DNA of 64,000 nucleotides from Actinomadura luteofluorescens (GTDB taxonomy: Bacteria; Actinomycetota; Actinomycetes; Streptosporangiales; Streptosporangiaceae): assembly GCF_013409365.1 (NCBI RefSeq), contig NZ_JACCBA010000001.1, positions 1,054,001 to 1,118,000 of the forward strand. The letters are read 5' to 3'. This document shows, in pieces, positions 16,474-24,894 of this stretch. The translations under genes were made by a program, and so were the position numbers. The notes under the pieces are model-generated. The model had not been told where the DNA came from and made no database searches. It saw nothing but the letters and a program-made list of their open reading frames with translations. The stretch's first letter is position 1; each line of letters begins with the position of its first letter.

Positions 16474-18003
16474 ATGATCAGAGAACGCCGGCGCGGCGTG
16501 CTGAGCATCGACGAGGGCACCACCGGGACCCGCGCCGCCGTCGTCCTCGACGACGGCGGCGCGGTACCGGCCGCGTACCTGCCGATCTCGGTGCGCTCCC
16601 CCGACCACCTGCGCGTGGAGCAGGACGGGGCGGAGATCTGGGAGAACACCGTCCGGGTCTGCCGGACGGCCCTGGAGCGGGCGGCCGCTGACCGGGTGGA
16701 GATCGCGGGGGTGTCGATCTCCACGCAGCGCGCGACCGTGCTGCTGTGGGACGCGGTGACCGGTGAGCCGCTGAGTCCCGCCGTCGTGTGGCAGGACCGC
16801 CGCTACGCCGGACGGCTGCGGGAGTGGGAGCCGGACTGGGACGAGCGTCTCGCCGAGTGCACCGGCCGGCCGGTCGGGTCCCGCGCCCCGCTGCTGTGGG
16901 CGGCGGAGGAGATCGCCCGGAACGGGGAGGCGCGGCGGGCGCACGAGCGGGGCCGGCTGGTGTTCGGGTCGATCGACACCTGGCTGGTCTGGAAGCTCAC
17001 CCGCGGGGCCCGGCACGTCATGTCCGCGACGAACGCCGTCGCCGCCGGCGCCTACGACCTGAGGACCGGCGACTGGTACCGGCCGTGGGCGGACTTCCTC
17101 GGCTGCCCGCCCGACATCCTGCCGTCCGTCGTGGACGAGGACGGGGACTTCGGCTCCACCGACCCGTCCGTCCTGGGGGTGCGGCTGCCGATCCTGTCGG
17201 TCATGGGCGACCAGCACGCGGCGATGGTCGCGCTCGGCGCGCACCGGCCCGGCCAGGCGATGTGCGTGCACGGGACGGGAACGTTCCTGGACGCCGTCGC
17301 GGGCGACCGGCCGCCCGGCCGCCGGGACCGGGTGCCCGGCGTGCTGACCCTGCTCGCCTGGCGCTCGCGCGGCGTGCCGCTGTTCAGCCTGGAGGGGTAC
17401 GCCGCGACGACCGGCTCGGCGGTGCGCTGGCTCTGCGAGGAGATCGGGCTGTTCGAGTCGCCCCGGCACCTGGCCGAGCTGGCCCGCGAGCACTCCGGGC
17501 CGTCCCGCGTGCGGTTCGTGCCCGCGCTGGCGGGGCTGCGCACGCCGGTCTGGGCCCCGGAGGCCACCGGGCTCCTCGCCGGGTTGAGCCTGTCCACCAC
17601 CCGGGCCGAGCTCGCCCGCGGCGTCCTCGACGGTTTCGCGCATTCGGTGTGCGACCTGCTCGAAGGTGTGGAGGAGGCCATGGGGCGGCCCGTCACCGAC
17701 CTCGTCTGCGGCGGCGGCCTCGCCGGCAGCGACGCCCTGATGTCCGCCCAGGCCGACCTGATCGGGCGGCCGGTACGCCGCGCCCTCGCCCATGAGACCG
17801 CCAGCCTGCGCGGCACCGCCTACCTCGGCGGCGTGCGCGCCGGACTGTGGCCCGATCTCGCCTCGGCCGTCGCCGGGCTCGGCACCGCCCCGGTGTTCGA
17901 GCCCGAGCTCGCCGACGGCGACCGCCGGGAGGCCCGCGCCGCGTGGCGCGACCTGCTGGCCCGCCATGTCCCCACCCACTCAACGAAGGAATCGACGTCG
18001 TGA
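16474..18003 (+). CDS. glpK: Glycerol-kinase-like FGGY carbohydrate kinase
   Basis: A 509-residue FGGY kinase. The N-terminal phosphate loop is SIDEGTTGTRAAV, the substrate-side motif is VVWQDRRYAGRL, then SIDTWLVWKLT, GDQHAAMVALG and VHGTGTFLDA, and the C-terminal ATP site is VCGGGLAGSDALM. This is the glycerol kinase pattern, and the next gene is GlpD, so phosphorylation of glycerol to sn-glycerol-3-phosphate is most likely. Several GlpK-invariant positions differ slightly (GDQHAA rather than GDQQAA), so a related polyol cannot be excluded. Its stop overlaps the GlpD start (GTGA). GAGGAGAGGA lies upstream of the ATG. Confidence 0.82.
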   Translation: MIRERRRGVLSIDEGTTGTRAAVVLDDGGAVPAAYLPISVRSPDHLRVEQDGAEIWENTVRVCRTALERAAADRVEIAGVSISTQRATVLLWDAVTGEPLSPAVVWQDRRYAGRLREWEPDWDERLAECTGRPVGSRAPLLWAAEEIARNGEARRAHERGRLVFGSIDTWLVWKLTRGARHVMSATNAVAAGAYDLRTGDWYRPWADFLGCPPDILPSVVDEDGDFGSTDPSVLGVRLPILSVMGDQHAAMVALGAHRPGQAMCVHGTGTFLDAVAGDRPPGRRDRVPGVLTLLAWRSRGVPLFSLEGYAATTGSAVRWLCEEIGLFESPRHLAELAREHSGPSRVRFVPALAGLRTPVWAPEATGLLAGLSLSTTRAELARGVLDGFAHSVCDLLEGVEEAMGRPVTDLVCGGGLAGSDALMSAQADLIGRPVRRALAHETASLRGTAYLGGVRAGLWPDLASAVAGLGTAPVFEPELADGDRREARAAWRDLLARHVPTHSTKESTS

Positions 18004-19673
18004 TCCGGCTTACCGAACGCAAGGCGAGGCCAGAGGCGAGGAACGCGGTCCGCCGCACCCCGCTGGCACTGGACCGCGCCGCGCAGATCGAACGGCTCGC
18101 CGCCGAGCGGTTCGACGTGCTCGTCGTCGGCGGCGGCGTCACCGGCGCCTACACCGCGCTGGACGCCGTCAGCCGGGGGCTGAAGGTCGCCCTCGTGGAA
18201 CGGGACGACTTCGCCTCGGGCACGTCCTCCAAGTCCTCGAAGATGGTGCACGGAGGCCTGCGCTACATCGAGCAGGGCAACCTTCCGCTGGTGCGGCGCT
18301 CGCTGCTGGAGCGGCAGCGGCTGCGCCGCAACGCCCCGCATCTGGTGCAGCGGCTCCCCTTCGTGTTCCCCGTGCTCACGCAGGACGGCGTGTTCGACCC
18401 GCGCATCGCCAAGGCGTTCGAGGGCCTGCTGTGGACCTACGACCTGGCGGGCGGCTGGCGCATCGGGCGGCTCCACCGGCGGCTCACCGCGCCGGAGGTC
18501 CTCGTCCGCGCGCCCCGGCTGCGCGCCGACCGCCTCCGCGGTGGCCTGCTCTACTACGACAGCCGCACCGACGACGCCCGCCTCACCCTGACCATCGCGC
18601 GGACCGCCGCGCACTTCGGCGCGGCCGTCCTCAACGGCGCCGCGTGCCGCGGCCTGGTCCGCGAGGGCGGGCGCGTGCGCGGCGCCACCGTCCAGGTCGA
18701 CGGCCGCGATATCGACGTGCGCGCCGGGGTGGTCGTCAACGCGACGGGGGTCTGGTCCGACACGCTCGACGCGCTGTCGGATCCCGGCCACCGGCCGCGC
18801 GTCCGTCCCGCCAAGGGCGTGCACATCGTGGTGCCGTGGACCCGGCTGCCGATCGACGGGACCGTGACGGTGCCCGTTCCCGGCCGGGCCCGCCGCGCCA
18901 CGTGCACCCGATGGGGCGACGTGGTGGTGGTCGGCACCACCGACACCGACTATGACGGGCCGCTGGACGAGGTGCTGTGCACGCGCGAGGAGATGCAGTA
19001 CCTCCTCGACGGCGCCAACACCGCGTTCGACGCCGGACTGGGCGCGGACGATGTCGTCGGGTCGATCGCAGGGCTGCGGCCGCTCGTCGGCGGCAAGGAG
19101 GGCGCCACCCTCGACATGAGCCGCGACCACCAGATCACCACCGACGCCCACGGGCTGGTGACCGTGACCGGCGGGAAGCTCACCACCAGCCGCCACATGG
19201 GAGAGCTGGTCGTGGACGAGGCGCTGAAGGAGCTCGGCCGCACGGCGCGCTGCCGCACCGTCCGCCTTCCGCTGCTGGGCGGGTCGGGCTACGACGCGGA
19301 GGCCACCTCGGCCACCGGGGGGCTGGGCGCGCACCTGGGCGAGCGGTACGGCACCGAGGCCCGCTTCGTCGCCGACCTCATCGCCGAGGACGCCTCGCTG
19401 GCCGAGCCGGTCATCGAGGGCGGCGGGCACCTGCGGGCCGAGGTCGTGTACGCGGCCCGGTGCGAGATGGCGCGGACCGTCGACGACGTGCTGTCGCGCC
19501 GCACCCGGATGCGGCTGTTCGCCCGTGACCTGTCGGTCAAGGCGGCCCCGGAGGTCGCGCGGCTGCTGCAGCGGGAGCTGGGGCTGTCCGACGAGGAGGC
19601 CGGGCGGCAGATCGAGGACTACGTCTCCGGCGTCGAGCGGGAGCGGACCGTACTGATGGAGGAACTCAGTTGA
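18000..19673 (+). CDS. glpD: FAD-dependent glycerol-3-phosphate dehydrogenase
   Basis: A 557-residue protein beginning with a GTG that overlaps the kinase stop. The FAD fold is VLVVGGGVTGAYTALDAVSRG, and the family signatures GTSSKSSKMVHGGLRYIEQG and VTVTGGKLTTSRHMGE are present. It oxidises glycerol-3-phosphate to dihydroxyacetone phosphate at the membrane and passes electrons to quinone. It has the usual C-terminal helical domain and normal length. Its stop overlaps the TTG start of the next gene (TTGA), so translation of kinase, dehydrogenase and FAD oxidase is probably coupled. Confidence 0.93.
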   Translation: MIRLTERKARPEARNAVRRTPLALDRAAQIERLAAERFDVLVVGGGVTGAYTALDAVSRGLKVALVERDDFASGTSSKSSKMVHGGLRYIEQGNLPLVRRSLLERQRLRRNAPHLVQRLPFVFPVLTQDGVFDPRIAKAFEGLLWTYDLAGGWRIGRLHRRLTAPEVLVRAPRLRADRLRGGLLYYDSRTDDARLTLTIARTAAHFGAAVLNGAACRGLVREGGRVRGATVQVDGRDIDVRAGVVVNATGVWSDTLDALSDPGHRPRVRPAKGVHIVVPWTRLPIDGTVTVPVPGRARRATCTRWGDVVVVGTTDTDYDGPLDEVLCTREEMQYLLDGANTAFDAGLGADDVVGSIAGLRPLVGGKEGATLDMSRDHQITTDAHGLVTVTGGKLTTSRHMGELVVDEALKELGRTARCRTVRLPLLGGSGYDAEATSATGGLGAHLGERYGTEARFVADLIAEDASLAEPVIEGGGHLRAEVVYAARCEMARTVDDVLSRRTRMRLFARDLSVKAAPEVARLLQRELGLSDEEAGRQIEDYVSGVERERTVLMEELS

Positions 19674-21217
19674 TCAGCAGGCAGACCATCACCCACCCCT
19701 TCAACCGCGGCGACTACGTCGTGGGGGCGCCCACGCCGCCGCGCTGGGCCGCCGACTGCCCGCCCGGCGACGGCGAGGCGAGCCTGCAGGAGGGCGTGGT
19801 CCGGGTGCCCGAGGCGGTCGTCGCCGAGCTGCGCGCGGCCGCGGCCGCCGTGCACACCGCCCGGGACGAGGTGGTCCGGCGGACCCGCGACTGGTGGGCG
19901 GGCACGTCCATCGGCGAGACCGACGGCCGCCCGGCCACCCCCGAGGCGGTGGTCGTCGAGGCGGCCGACGAGGAGCAGGTGGCCGCCGTGGTCCGGATCT
20001 GCGCCGCGCACCGCGTCCCGCTGACGGTGTCGGCGGGGCGCAGCAACGTGCTCGGCGCGGCGCTGCCGGTGTCCGGCGGGGTCGTGCTCGACGTCTGCCG
20101 GCTCGACCGGATCCTGTCCTTCGACGCCGAATCGATGATCGTCGAGGTGCAGGCGGGGATGTTCGGCGACCTGTTCGAGAAGGAGCTCCAGGAGGTCCAC
20201 GGCGCCACCGCGGGGCACTGGCCGTCGGCGTTCGCGATCTCCACGGTCGGCGGCTGGGCGGCCTGCCGCGGGGCGGGCCAGCTCTCCACCCGGTACGGCA
20301 AGATCGAGGACATGGTCGTGGGGCTGGACGTGGTCCTGCCCGACGGATCGTCCGCGAGCTTCGGGACCCACCCCCGGGCGGCGGTCGGCCCCGACCTGCG
20401 GCAGCTGTTCATCGGCTCCGAGGGCACGCTCGGCGTGATCACCCGGCTGCGGCTGCGGACCCACCGGCTGCCCGCGTACGCGTCGGGCCTGGCGTACGGG
20501 TTCGCCACGTTCGCCGACGGGCTGGACGCCTGCCGCGAGATCCTCCAGCGCGGCGCGACCCCCGCGGTGCTGCGCCTTTACGACGCGCACGAGAGCGGCA
20601 CCCATTTCGGCGAGCCGGACACCAGCCTGCTGCTGATCGCCGATGAGGGCGACCCGGTGCTGGTGGACGCGACGATGGCCGTGGCGAAGGAGGTCTGCGC
20701 GGCCCGCGCTCCGGTGACGCTGGACGGGGACGCGGTCCTGGCGCGCTGGCTCGACGAGCGGATGATCGTGGGCAAGTCGGGCGACGGGTTCGCCAAGGGA
20801 CCCGGCTTCGTCGCGGACACCTGCGAGATCGCGGCGCCGTGGTCGTCGCTCACGGCGCTCTACGACGAGGTGATCGCGGCGGTGGAGGCCGTTCCGGGGA
20901 CGCTGCGCGCCTCCGCGCACCAGTCGCACGCCTACACCGACGGGGCCTGCCTGTACTTCTCCCTGCGCGGCGACGTGGAACGCTTCCGCCGGCGGGAGTG
21001 GTACCGGGCCGCCTGGGACGCCGCCAACGACGTGCTGATCCGGCACGGCGCCGCGATCAGCCACCACCACGGCGTGGGACTGCTCCGATCGCCCTACGTG
21101 CGGCCCTCCCTGGGCAGCGGATTCGGCACCCTGGCGGCGGTCAAGCGAGCCCTCGACCCGAACGGGATCATGAACCCGGGGAAGCTGGGTCTGCCCGGGT
21201 TCTCCGAGGACATCTGA
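19670..21217 (+). CDS. FAD-binding oxidase of the alkyldihydroxyacetonephosphate synthase type
   Basis: A 515-residue vanillyl-alcohol-oxidase-fold protein with a TTG start coupled to GlpD. The FAD-binding region has EAADEEQVAAVVRICAAH, GRSNVLGAALPVSGG and the flavin loop AISTVGGWAACRGAGQLSTRYGKIEDMVVG. The C-terminal substrate domain contains ISHHHGVGLLRSPY, the His-rich motif of alkyl-DHAP synthases, and ends GIMNPGKLG. Alkyl-DHAP synthase exchanges the acyl chain of acyl-DHAP for a fatty alcohol to make ether lipids. Here its product-side partner DHAP is made by GlpD. An oxidase of a glycerol-derived compound is the alternative. Confidence 0.72.
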   Translation: MISRQTITHPFNRGDYVVGAPTPPRWAADCPPGDGEASLQEGVVRVPEAVVAELRAAAAAVHTARDEVVRRTRDWWAGTSIGETDGRPATPEAVVVEAADEEQVAAVVRICAAHRVPLTVSAGRSNVLGAALPVSGGVVLDVCRLDRILSFDAESMIVEVQAGMFGDLFEKELQEVHGATAGHWPSAFAISTVGGWAACRGAGQLSTRYGKIEDMVVGLDVVLPDGSSASFGTHPRAAVGPDLRQLFIGSEGTLGVITRLRLRTHRLPAYASGLAYGFATFADGLDACREILQRGATPAVLRLYDAHESGTHFGEPDTSLLLIADEGDPVLVDATMAVAKEVCAARAPVTLDGDAVLARWLDERMIVGKSGDGFAKGPGFVADTCEIAAPWSSLTALYDEVIAAVEAVPGTLRASAHQSHAYTDGACLYFSLRGDVERFRRREWYRAAWDAANDVLIRHGAAISHHHGVGLLRSPYVRPSLGSGFGTLAAVKRALDPNGIMNPGKLGLPGFSEDI

Positions 21218-21236
21218 GCGCACATAGGGTGATTTT

Positions 21237-21848
21237 GTGGGTCATCGTCCGAAACGTCCCGTGGACCGGCGGCTGCTCGCCGCGCTGGCCGAGCACCCGG
21301 TCATGGCCTCGATCGTGGGGGTCGCCATGGCCGAGCGGTTCGCCGCCCGGTCGGCGCCGCTCGGCATCCTGGCGTCCGTACCGCTCGGCGAACTGGAGGC
21401 CACGGTGGCGGCGACGGTCGCCGCACGCAAGATCGTCTTCGTGAACATGGACTCGACGCCCGGCCTCGGGCACGACCCGGGCGCCCTGACCTACCTCAAG
21501 GGGATCGGGGCGATCGGGGTCTGCTCCACCCGCGCGGCGATCATCGAGCGCGCGGGCGGGCTGGGCCTGCTGACCATGCAGAAGGTCTTCGTCACGGACC
21601 GTTCGAACCTGCACCGCAGCGTGCAGTCCATCGGACGGTCCCACCCGGACCTCGTCCAGCTCATGCCCGCGGTCATGCTGCGCTACATCGAGCGCGAGGC
21701 GCGCGACCTCGGCGTGCCGTACCTGGCCGCCGGTTTCGTCCAGGAGGAGGCGGACGTCTCCGAGGCGCTCCGCCACGGCGCCGCGGGCGCGTGCACCTCC
21801 GACGACGCCCTGTGGGATCTGCGCCGGTCCGCCCTGCGCACGTCCTGA
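21237..21848 (+). CDS. glpP: GlpP-type glycerol-3-phosphate-responsive antiterminator
   Basis: A 203-residue protein with a GTG start. It matches the GlpP family along its length: IVFVNMDSTPGLGHDPGALTYL, GVCSTRAAIIERAGGLGLLTMQKVFVTD, DLVQLMPAVM, and YLAAGFVQEEADVSEALRHGAAGACTSDDALW. In Bacillus, GlpP with glycerol-3-phosphate binds leader mRNA and prevents termination before glp genes. Here the gene closes the glycerol operon, whose transcript begins with a perfect hairpin at 14843-14887, a plausible RNA target. The ligand should be the kinase product, giving positive feedback. Family assignment is firm; RNA action in this organism is inferred. Confidence 0.85.
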   Translation: MGHRPKRPVDRRLLAALAEHPVMASIVGVAMAERFAARSAPLGILASVPLGELEATVAATVAARKIVFVNMDSTPGLGHDPGALTYLKGIGAIGVCSTRAAIIERAGGLGLLTMQKVFVTDRSNLHRSVQSIGRSHPDLVQLMPAVMLRYIEREARDLGVPYLAAGFVQEEADVSEALRHGAAGACTSDDALWDLRRSALRTS

Positions 21849-21969
21849 TCGCTCTGCGCACGTCCTGACCGCCCTCCCCCGGTCCGACGCGCCGGCCCGC
21901 CCACCCGTGCCGCCCCGCGGCCGGGCGGGCCGGTCGCGTGTGCCCGCCCCCGTAACGGAAGGACCCTCG

Positions 21970-22905
21970 ATGAAGCCGGGGACCCCCGCTCCTCCCCCGC
22001 CGACCAGCACTCATAACCCCGCCGCCACCGCCCGGAGGAGGGACGGCAGCCGGAGGACGATGGGAGCGGCGCTGGCGCCCGCCCTGTTCACCGTCCTGTG
22101 GAGCAGCGCTTTCGTGGCGGGCGTCCCTGGCGTCAGGGCGGCCCCGCCACTGCTGCTGATGTTCGCGCGGTTCTCCGTCGCGGGGGCGCTGCTCGCCGCG
22201 TACGCCCTCGTCACGCGGGCCCGGTGGCCGCGCGGGCGGGCGCTGGCGCACGTCGCCGTCACGGGGCTGCTCATCCAGGCGGTGCAGTTCGGCTGCTTCT
22301 ACACGGCCCTCGCCCTGCACTACCCGGCGGCCGTGATCTCGCTCGTCCAGGGCCTCAACCCGGTGGTGATCGCGTTGGCGGCGCGGCTGCTGGGCGAGAC
22401 CGTCACCCGGCGGCAGGCCCTGGGCTTCGCCCTCGGCGCGGCGGGCGTGGTGCTCGCGGTCGCCGACCGGGTGAGCCTGTCGGCCTGGGGCGTCCCGCTG
22501 TGCCTGGCGGGCCTGGGCGGGCTCAGCCTCGGCACCCTCTACCAGAAGCGTTTCGTCCCGGACATGGACATCCGGACCGGGACCGCCACGCAGGTCCTCG
22601 TGAGCGCGGCGGCCGTGGGCCCGCTCAGCCTGGCCCTGGAGAGCCCGCGCGTGTCGGACTGGACGGCGTTCGGAGGGTCGGTCGCGTGGATGGTGCTCGT
22701 CAACTCCATCGCGGCGTTCCTGCTGCTCAACTGGATGCTGTCGCGCTCGTCGGCGACCAGGGTGAGCACGGTGTTCTTCCTGACCCCGTCGGTGACGGCG
22801 GTGCTGGCCTGGCTGGTCACCGGTCAGGCGCTGGGCCCGCTGGTGATCGCCGGCCTCGGGCTCGGCGGCGCCGGAGTCCTGCTCGCCGCCGGGCGGGGAC
22901 GATAA
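21970..22905 (+). CDS. EamA/DMT-family exporter
   Basis: A 311-residue membrane protein with about ten hydrophobic segments in two EamA repeats (TVLWSSAFVAGV...; VNSIAAFLLLNWMLSRSSATRVSTVFFLTPSVTAVLAWL). The ATG at 21970 follows GGAAGGA. DMT proteins export amino acids or other small metabolites; the substrate is unknown. It is separated by 34 bases from the following TetR gene, whose possible operator and -10 overlap its stop codon. Confidence 0.85.
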   Translation: MKPGTPAPPPPTSTHNPAATARRRDGSRRTMGAALAPALFTVLWSSAFVAGVPGVRAAPPLLLMFARFSVAGALLAAYALVTRARWPRGRALAHVAVTGLLIQAVQFGCFYTALALHYPAAVISLVQGLNPVVIALAARLLGETVTRRQALGFALGAAGVVLAVADRVSLSAWGVPLCLAGLGGLSLGTLYQKRFVPDMDIRTGTATQVLVSAAAVGPLSLALESPRVSDWTAFGGSVAWMVLVNSIAAFLLLNWMLSRSSATRVSTVFFLTPSVTAVLAWLVTGQALGPLVIAGLGLGGAGVLLAAGRGR

Positions 22906-22919
22906 TGGTCGTCCACCAT
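22905..22919. promoter_or_regulatory. Possible operator before the first paralogous TetR gene
   Basis: ATGGT (22905-22909) and ACCAT (22915-22919) form an inverted repeat with a 5-base spacer, directly overlapping GATAAT (22901-22906), a good -10 hexamer for the TetR gene at 22940. No matching -35 is clear. This could be the autoregulatory site, although it differs from the operator of the closely related regulator at 26472. Confidence 0.35.
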
Positions 22920-22939
22920 CCGACGGAGGAACTGCAACG

Positions 22940-23545
22940 ATGGCCGATGCCGGTCCCAAGCCGCGGTTGCGCGCGCCGGCCCGCCGGGCCCTGATCACGG
23001 CCGCGGCCGTGAAGGTCTTCGCGGCCAAGGGCTACCACGGCACGTCCCTCGGTGAGATCGCGGCGGCCGCCGGGGTGGCGCGGACGGTCCTGTACGACCA
23101 CTTCCCGTCCAAGCGCGTGCTGCTTCTGGCGGTCATGCAGGAGGAGAACGCGTCGCTGATCGAGTACGTGGGGGCCCGCATCAGGGCCTCCGGCACCGCC
23201 GAGGACCGGATGCGGTCCACGATCGAGGCCTACTTCAGCTTCGCCCAGAGCCGCCCCGACGCCCGGCGCCTGCTGTTCGACCGCACCGGGGAGGACGACC
23301 CGGAGGTCCAGATCGTCCGGCAGGGCATCCGCGAATCGCGGACCCGCGCGGTGACGGCGCTGCTGGCCGACGACGTCCGCACGGTGGGGGTCGAGCCCGG
23401 CGAGCCGATCGCCGAGGCCATGGTCGAGCTGATCATCTCGGGGCTGGACGGGGTGGCGCAGTGGTGGGAGCGCAACCCCGACATGCCCAGGTCCATGCTG
23501 GTCGAGGGCGCGATGCGGCTGCTGTGGACCGGACTCGGCGAGTGA
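22940..23545 (+). CDS. TetR-family regulator, paralogue 1
   Basis: A 201-residue TetR protein with an N-terminal helix-turn-helix (TSLGEIAAAAGVARTVLYDHFPSKR) and an all-helical ligand domain. GGAGGAA precedes the ATG. It is strikingly similar over its full length to the regulator at 26472-27083; both end with ISGLDGVAQWWERNPDMPRS or its equivalent, and the recognition helices are nearly identical. A recent duplication is likely. It converges on the DUF2236 gene five bases away. The ligand is unknown. Confidence 0.88.
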   Translation: MADAGPKPRLRAPARRALITAAAVKVFAAKGYHGTSLGEIAAAAGVARTVLYDHFPSKRVLLLAVMQEENASLIEYVGARIRASGTAEDRMRSTIEAYFSFAQSRPDARRLLFDRTGEDDPEVQIVRQGIRESRTRAVTALLADDVRTVGVEPGEPIAEAMVELIISGLDGVAQWWERNPDMPRSMLVEGAMRLLWTGLGE

Positions 23546-23549
23546 GCGC

Positions 23550-24851
23550 TCAGCCCACGCTCGTGTCGTGGTGGTCGTAAGGAGTCCCGGCGACCCCGGA
23601 CCTGGCGGCGAGCTTGGACGCCAGGGCGACACCCCGCCGCTGCCACGCGTCACCGTGGCAGGCCCTCGCGTCCCTCCTGCGCCGCGCGCCGGGCAGGCGG
23701 TCACCGATCCGGCGCACGGCCACGTTGAGGTGGACGAGGCGTCCGGCGATCCACTCCCAGGGCTGGAGGCGCAGCGTCGCGAAGGGTGAGGCGCGGAGCA
23801 GGGCCCGGACGAGCGGTTCGCCGGTGAGGGCCGAGACCAGGCCGAGCAGCGGGGCCGATGCGTGGATCTGCAGGCGGCGCAGCACCGGGTTGCTGCTGAG
23901 CAGGTGGTCGCAGGCCGCCCTGACCGTGATGTCGGTCCATTCCGTCGGGCCGCCCGCCGTGAGGATCATGTGGTGGGCCATCTGGAGGCCGTCGACGGCG
24001 CCGCGGGGGATGAGCTCGTCGGCGACGCCCATCAGGTGGGCGATGTAGGCCCAGTAGAGCATGACGCTGTCGAGGTCTGCCGGCGTGACCCGCCGGCCGT
24101 GGGCGTGGTCGAACAGGAGCGGGAGCAGGCCGAAGGTGACCGCGGCGCCCATGGTCATGGCGTTGGAGATGGGGTTGCCGTGCCGGGCGAAATGCTCGTC
24201 CCCCCAGATCCGGCGCAGCGCGAGCCGCGCCTGGGCATGCATCAGCCTGACCCGGACGATGCTCTTGAAGACCTCGGAATGCCGGTCGGCGCCCCCGGGC
24301 CGGGTGACGTCGTGGAACCAGGTGACGGTCTCCAGTTCGCGGCGGCGGAAGTCCGCGAGGAACCTGCGCGTCTGCCCGGTCGCCGCCGACACCTCGGCGC
24401 CGACGAAGGTCCCCATGGCGTCGCTGAGCATCATGGTGGTCTTTCCGGCGAGGGACGCGTTGATCCACAGGCGCCGTCCCCGCTCCCAGGTGCCGGCGTC
24501 GAACCATTCCGGAGGATGGTCCAGGTGGCGGAAGAGTTCGACGAGCGCGGGCGGCGCGTCCTCGACAGCGTCGATGCCGCGGTCGAGGGCTTGGTCGAGC
24601 ATCCTGCGGCCGCGCGACATCCCGATCTTCGTGAAGGCGAGGACGACGGCGTCCATCGGCTCGTCGCCCTGCCAGCGGTGGTCGTCGAACAGCCGGGTCA
24701 GCGGTGTCCGCACGGGATCGGCCCGCACCGGGATCCAGGGTGAGAACTGCTCGACATGGGGCTCGGTCAGCCAGAGCGGTGAGGCCTGCGCGGTCTCGGG
24801 CGCCGGCCGCAGAGCCATGCCGTCCCGGTAGTGGTAGTCGTGAGGGTGCAT
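23550..24851 (-). CDS. DUF2236 / MpaB-Lcp-like oxygenase family protein
   Basis: A 433-residue protein of the oxygenase MpaB/latex-clearing-protein-like DUF2236 family. It has GMSRGRRMLDQALDRG, the TMMLSDAMGTFVGAEVSAATGQTRRFLADFRRR segment, and HSEVFKSIVRVRLMHAQARL, with the Arg and His positions associated with heme in Lcp-like members. It starts 43 bases after the stop of the Baeyer-Villiger-type monooxygenase gene on the same strand, so the two probably form one operon under the TetR operator at 26418. Oxidative breakdown of a hydrophobic substrate is a reasonable guess. No start with a strong ribosome site is obvious. Confidence 0.75.
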   Translation of the reverse strand: MHPHDYHYRDGMALRPAPETAQASPLWLTEPHVEQFSPWIPVRADPVRTPLTRLFDDHRWQGDEPMDAVVLAFTKIGMSRGRRMLDQALDRGIDAVEDAPPALVELFRHLDHPPEWFDAGTWERGRRLWINASLAGKTTMMLSDAMGTFVGAEVSAATGQTRRFLADFRRRELETVTWFHDVTRPGGADRHSEVFKSIVRVRLMHAQARLALRRIWGDEHFARHGNPISNAMTMGAAVTFGLLPLLFDHAHGRRVTPADLDSVMLYWAYIAHLMGVADELIPRGAVDGLQMAHHMILTAGGPTEWTDITVRAACDHLLSSNPVLRRLQIHASAPLLGLVSALTGEPLVRALLRASPFATLRLQPWEWIAGRLVHLNVAVRRIGDRLPGARRRRDARACHGDAWQRRGVALASKLAARSGVAGTPYDHHDTSVG

Positions 24852-24894
24852 TAGGGATCCCGTACTCCGCGTCCATCGGGGCGAGCGGCCCCCG

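Noticed and set aside
14917..17979. A 1020-codon open frame on the minus strand opposite the transporter and kinase genes
   Set aside because: Its translation is compositionally biased (Arg/Gly/Gln-rich) without any domain, while the plus strand has two complete recognisable proteins. It is an effect of high GC on the antisense strand.
19670..21217. Identification as glycolate oxidase GlcD or D-lactate dehydrogenase
   Set aside because: The HHHGVG motif and C-terminal pattern fit alkyl-DHAP synthases better, and the neighbour supplies DHAP; the alternative is kept only as a caveat.
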